A stretch of DNA of 9,150 bases from Firmicutes bacterium UBA1535 (GTDB lineage: Bacteria > Bacillota > Clostridia > Tissierellales > Sedimentibacteraceae): contig DCPV01000198.1 in assembly GCA_002323775.1 (NCBI GenBank), positions 12,934-22,083 of the forward strand, given 5' to 3'. The notes below the pieces were generated by a model. The model had not been told where the DNA came from, made no database searches, and saw only the letters and a program-made list of their open reading frames with translations. Below, piece after piece: positions 7,121 to 9,150 of this stretch. Both the position numbers and the translations under genes were made by a program. The stretch's first letter is position 1. Every line of letters begins with the position of its first letter.

Positions 7121-7197
7121 AATTTTATATGCTCCTCTTATAGTGGACAGTAAAAATAATAAAAACTGTATACTACTGGGAGGAGCATATTAAAATT
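7121..7197. terminator. Long palindrome between convergent genes, possibly a bidirectional terminator
   Basis: The core arms 7128-7151 and 7165-7189 pair with one bulge, one mismatch and a few G-U pairs; TATGCTCCTC and GAGGAGCATA are perfect ends. A flanking AATTTTA/TAAAATT extends it to about 30 base pairs around a 13-base A-rich loop. It begins 21 bases after the mannosidase stop and ends 17 bases before the stop of the convergent sigma factor, the right place for a shared terminator. It is unusually long for that, and neither side has a clean T-run (only ATTAAAATTTTATTTT on the plus side). A small palindromic repeat element is the alternative. Confidence 0.55.
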
Positions 7198-7213
7198 TTA
7201 TTTTAAGAAGATT

Positions 7214-7747
7214 TTATTCCATAATGAGTAGTTTTAAATTAATAATTTCAATAGCCTTTTTCCTTTGCCTGCTGACAGCTTGTTTAGAAATACCGCATAT
7301 TTCAGACAGTTCTATATTACTATAATTATATAAATATTTCCCAATTATTATTTTTTTCTGTACATCAGAAAGATTGCTTAACAACCATGAAATATACTCT
7401 AATTCAATTTCTTTATAATAATCAAAATGATTAATATCCATATCCAAAGCTATTATTTGGATATTTTTGTTGTTTAAGGCTTTTAATATGTTTATATACC
7501 TGCATTTTATAGCATTATATACATATAAAACAATCTCTCCATCACTTATATTTTTGATTTTTTTCAAACTAACATTGTTTATAAATTCAAGTAAAAATAT
7601 AACAAGATCAGTTTCAGCTTCTTCATAAGACAATTTCTTTGCAAATCCCTTAATACAAGGCAGAAATTTATTATAAATATCTACCTTAGCCACTTCACTG
7701 CCATCTTTGGCTTGTACAAATAAATCGTATAATAATGATTTTTCCAT
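7214..7747 (-). CDS. Small sigma-70-like factor, TcdR/UviA-like group
   Basis: This 177-aa protein has the layout of a minimal alternative sigma factor. Residues 1-95 resemble region 2: an acidic start, then NKFLPCIKGFAKKLSYEEAETDL followed by alternating hydrophobic helices; the pattern recalls clostridial TcdR, UviA and BotR-type factors. Residues 96-117 are a variable linker. Residues 118-172 are region 4, with WLLSNLSDVQKKII and a helix-turn-helix around NIELSEICGISKQAVSRQRK. Such proteins direct RNA polymerase to a small set of promoters, often for toxins, bacteriocins or stress genes; the targets here are unknown. No toxin, anti-sigma or membrane partner adjoins it, and it is transcribed alone. 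The start ATG7747 has GAAGGAG 9 bases upstream. The alternative is an HTH regulator of conjugative-element type, which shares this fold. The sigma-like fold is fairly sure; the subgroup is inference. Confidence 0.75.
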   Translation of the reverse strand: MEKSLLYDLFVQAKDGSEVAKVDIYNKFLPCIKGFAKKLSYEEAETDLVIFLLEFINNVSLKKIKNISDGEIVLYVYNAIKCRYINILKALNNKNIQIIALDMDINHFDYYKEIELEYISWLLSNLSDVQKKIIIGKYLYNYSNIELSEICGISKQAVSRQRKKAIEIINLKLLIME

Positions 7748-8079
7748 TTGTATTTACTCCTTCTTTTTAGTAAACAGTCCCTGTCTCAATAAATTCTACA
7801 GAAATTCCATCTCCTTATTTTAAGTCAAAATTAATTTAATTTATTGTTAATTTTAACCTAATACAATATAATTCATAATTTAGATAGCATTACAAATTAT
7901 ACATCTATATTATTAATAACTATCTATTTTGTGAATAAAAGTTGAAAACAATCAAAAAAATAAGCAGTGTTTAATATTCAACCTTACCAAACACTGCTTA
8001 TAATATTATTTATATTTTAATTGAAAAAATAATCATAAAAACTGTCTATATAAGCTTTTTTATAAGAATATAATCACAG
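7748..8079. other. Intergenic region upstream of the sigma factor gene
   Basis: This 332-bp stretch is extremely A+T-rich. It contains the sigma gene's ribosome binding site (7757-7763, GAAGGAG on the minus strand), an 8-bp inverted repeat AAAATTAA/TTAATTTT (7827-7834 and 7847-7854) that could be an operator but is likely in such DNA by chance, and the terminator at 7954-8001. No promoter stands out: a minus-strand TTGACT at about 7821-7827 has no good -10 at normal spacing. No small gene is supported. Confidence 0.5.
7954..8001 (-). terminator. Intrinsic terminator of the WYL regulator-hydrolase operon
   Basis: A perfect 13-bp stem pairs 7960-7972 with 7989-8001 (core AAGCAGTGTTT/AAACACTGCTT), with a 16-base loop. 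On the minus strand the stem is followed by a run of Ts (7954-7960). It is about 80 bases past the hydrolase stop codon and separates that operon from the sigma factor gene. Confidence 0.85.
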
Positions 8080-8757
8080 TTATATATCAATGCTGATATT
8101 TGCTTCAAGTATAATTACTTCTGAGCAATTCACTTTGTTTTTAAATTCAAAAGGATTGGCTCTTATTATGTCAAATGTATCATAGTGCATTGGGATTACC
8201 ACTTTAGGTCTTATAAATTCTACAGCCTTTGCTGCGTCATTTATATCCATAGTGTAATTTCCTCCGATAGGGATAAAAGCTAAGTCTATATTTTCATCCT
8301 CTAAAAGCTTCATATCCATAGTCAGACCTGTATCTCCTGCATGATATATTTTTTTACCCTCTATCTCTATAACAAAGCCACAAGGATTTCCACCGTATAT
8401 CATATTGTCTCCCTCAGATATTCCGGAGCCATGAAGTGCATTTGTCATTTTTACTATTCCAAAATCAAATGCAGTTCTGCCACCTATGTGCATTGAATGT
8501 GTTTTTATAGCAAATTTGCTTAAATATGCAGATATTTCGTGATTCGCTATAACAATCGACCCATTTTTACGTGCAATTTCTATAGCATCTCCCATATGGT
8601 CTCCGTGACCATGTGTAACAAAAACATGTGTGATTTTCTCTAAATCCTCAAGCTTTATTTTGCATGATGGATTGCCGGATATAAAAGGGTCAATAATTCC
8701 TCTGAACTCACCTTTTTCAACCAATACTGCTGAATGTCCTAAAAATGTTATTTTCAT
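8080..8757 (-). CDS. UPF0173 metal-dependent hydrolase, UlaG-like metallo-beta-lactamase fold
   Basis: This 225-aa cytoplasmic protein has the metallo-beta-lactamase fold of the UPF0173/UlaG-like group (YtkL in Bacillus). Metal ligands are visible: His49, His51, Asp53 and His54 in [10 protein letters not shown], His109 in NALHGSG, Asp142 in HAGDTG, and the terminal His191 in VIPMHYDTF. The start [14 protein letters not shown] is the family N-terminus, and 225 aa is the usual length. ATG8757 has AAGGAGG six bases upstream. Family members bind two metals and are expected to hydrolyse phosphoester or lactone-type substrates, but no general physiological substrate is known, so function beyond hydrolase is not claimed. 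It follows the WYL regulator gene by 33 bp on the same strand and ends before a strong terminator, so it is the last gene of that operon and possibly under that regulator's control. Confidence 0.9.
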   Translation of the reverse strand: MKITFLGHSAVLVEKGEFRGIIDPFISGNPSCKIKLEDLEKITHVFVTHGHGDHMGDAIEIARKNGSIVIANHEISAYLSKFAIKTHSMHIGGRTAFDFGIVKMTNALHGSGISEGDNMIYGGNPCGFVIEIEGKKIYHAGDTGLTMDMKLLEDENIDLAFIPIGGNYTMDINDAAKAVEFIRPKVVIPMHYDTFDIIRANPFEFKNKVNCSEVIILEANISIDI

Positions 8758-8790
8758 GCCTTGCCTCCTTATAATTTAAGTATCTTATAT

Positions 8791-9150
8791 TTATTTATTA
8801 TTTTCATAAATATTAATTATTTCGTAAGCCTTTTTTCTTATCATATCTCTTAAACAAGCCGGCTCTATAACCTCAACATAACTTCCAAAGCCCAAAATCA
8901 GCTCAAACAGCCAATCATCCTCCGGAAATGTAAAGTTTACAACTGTTGTACCATCATCGTTAAAATGTATCTGCTCCTCATTAAAGGAATCAACAACTCT
9001 TGTTTTAGCACTTGGTGCAAATTTTAAAGTAATATTATGAACAGGCTTATCCTTGTACCAGTCTTCATGATAATCCAAGGTCTCCAAAGGAGGAATACTT
9101 CTCACATATTGCTCATCGCTTATATTTAGTTTATGTATCCTCTTTACCTT
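8791..9150 (-). CDS. WYL-domain transcriptional regulator, C-terminal part (cut by window edge)
   Basis: The frame is open to the right edge, so the last 119 codons of a longer gene are seen; the GTG at 9105 is internal and not a start. The fragment matches the end of a WYL domain plus the C-terminal WCX extension of YafY/DeoR-like regulators: basic KVKRIHKLNISDE, then strands ITLKFAPSAKTRVVDSF, the DDGTTVVNFTFP hairpin, and the ending DDWLFELILGFGSYVEVIEP followed by a helix with LRDMIRKKAYEI. Such proteins carry an N-terminal winged helix (outside the window) and bind a ligand or nucleic acid through WYL. It precedes the UPF0173 hydrolase by 33 bp and should be co-transcribed with it. Identification rests on the C-terminal pattern only, so it is good but not certain. 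Confidence 0.78.
   Translation of the reverse strand, partial: KVKRIHKLNISDEQYVRSIPPLETLDYHEDWYKDKPVHNITLKFAPSAKTRVVDSFNEEQIHFNDDGTTVVNFTFPEDDWLFELILGFGSYVEVIEPACLRDMIRKKAYEIINIYENNK

Noticed and set aside
8791..9105. A complete 104-aa protein starting at GTG9105
   Set aside because: The frame stays open to the window edge with in-frame WYL-like residues before the GTG, and no ribosome binding site precedes it. It is the C-terminus of a larger gene.
1..9150. CRISPR arrays, tRNA or rRNA genes, riboswitches
   Set aside because: No regularly spaced direct repeats, no cloverleaf with recognisable T-loop, and no conserved riboswitch core was seen by eye.

Overview
The window looks like a chromosomal piece of a low-GC Gram-positive anaerobe (Bacillota, broadly Clostridia or Tissierellia). 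The reasons are the strongly A+T-rich DNA and codon use, the purine-rich ribosome binding sites (AAGGAGG-type), and a small sigma factor resembling the clostridial TcdR/UviA group. No species is assigned. There are no tRNA, rRNA, CRISPR or intact insertion-sequence genes.

Layout, left to right. (1) On the minus strand, a pseudouridine salvage pair: psuK, a PfkB-type kinase with an N-terminal winged helix (211-1299), followed by the first 55 codons of psuG, which runs off the left edge. (2) A 377-300 bp-class gap (1300-1682) holding a putative psuK promoter, a 90-bp imperfect palindrome, a second tight hairpin and a terminator. (3) On the minus strand, a two-gene operon: manA (mannose-6-phosphate isomerase), then a ROK-family sugar kinase. 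(4) A divergent promoter region with a 15-bp palindrome at the expected transcription start. (5) On the plus strand, a large GH38 alpha-mannosidase (3935-7099). (6) A long near-perfect palindrome (7121-7197) between convergent genes. (7) On the minus strand, a small sigma-70-like factor. (8) An intergenic region with a clear terminator, then an operon of a WYL-domain regulator (cut by the right edge) and a UPF0173 metallo-beta-lactamase-fold hydrolase.

How the genes may work together. GH38, the ROK kinase and ManA make a coherent cytoplasmic route: mannosides are hydrolysed to mannose, mannose is phosphorylated to mannose-6-phosphate, and this is isomerised to fructose-6-phosphate. Domain identities are seen in the sequence; the kinase's mannose specificity is inferred from context. 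No transporter is present, so uptake must be encoded elsewhere. PsuK and PsuG together turn pseudouridine into uracil and ribose-5-phosphate. The sigma factor and the WYL/hydrolase operon have no obvious link to the sugar genes.

I see no clearly new multi-gene system. The parts most worth a second look are the two long palindromic intergenic elements, the candidate operators between manA and the mannosidase, and the orphan TcdR/UviA-like sigma factor.
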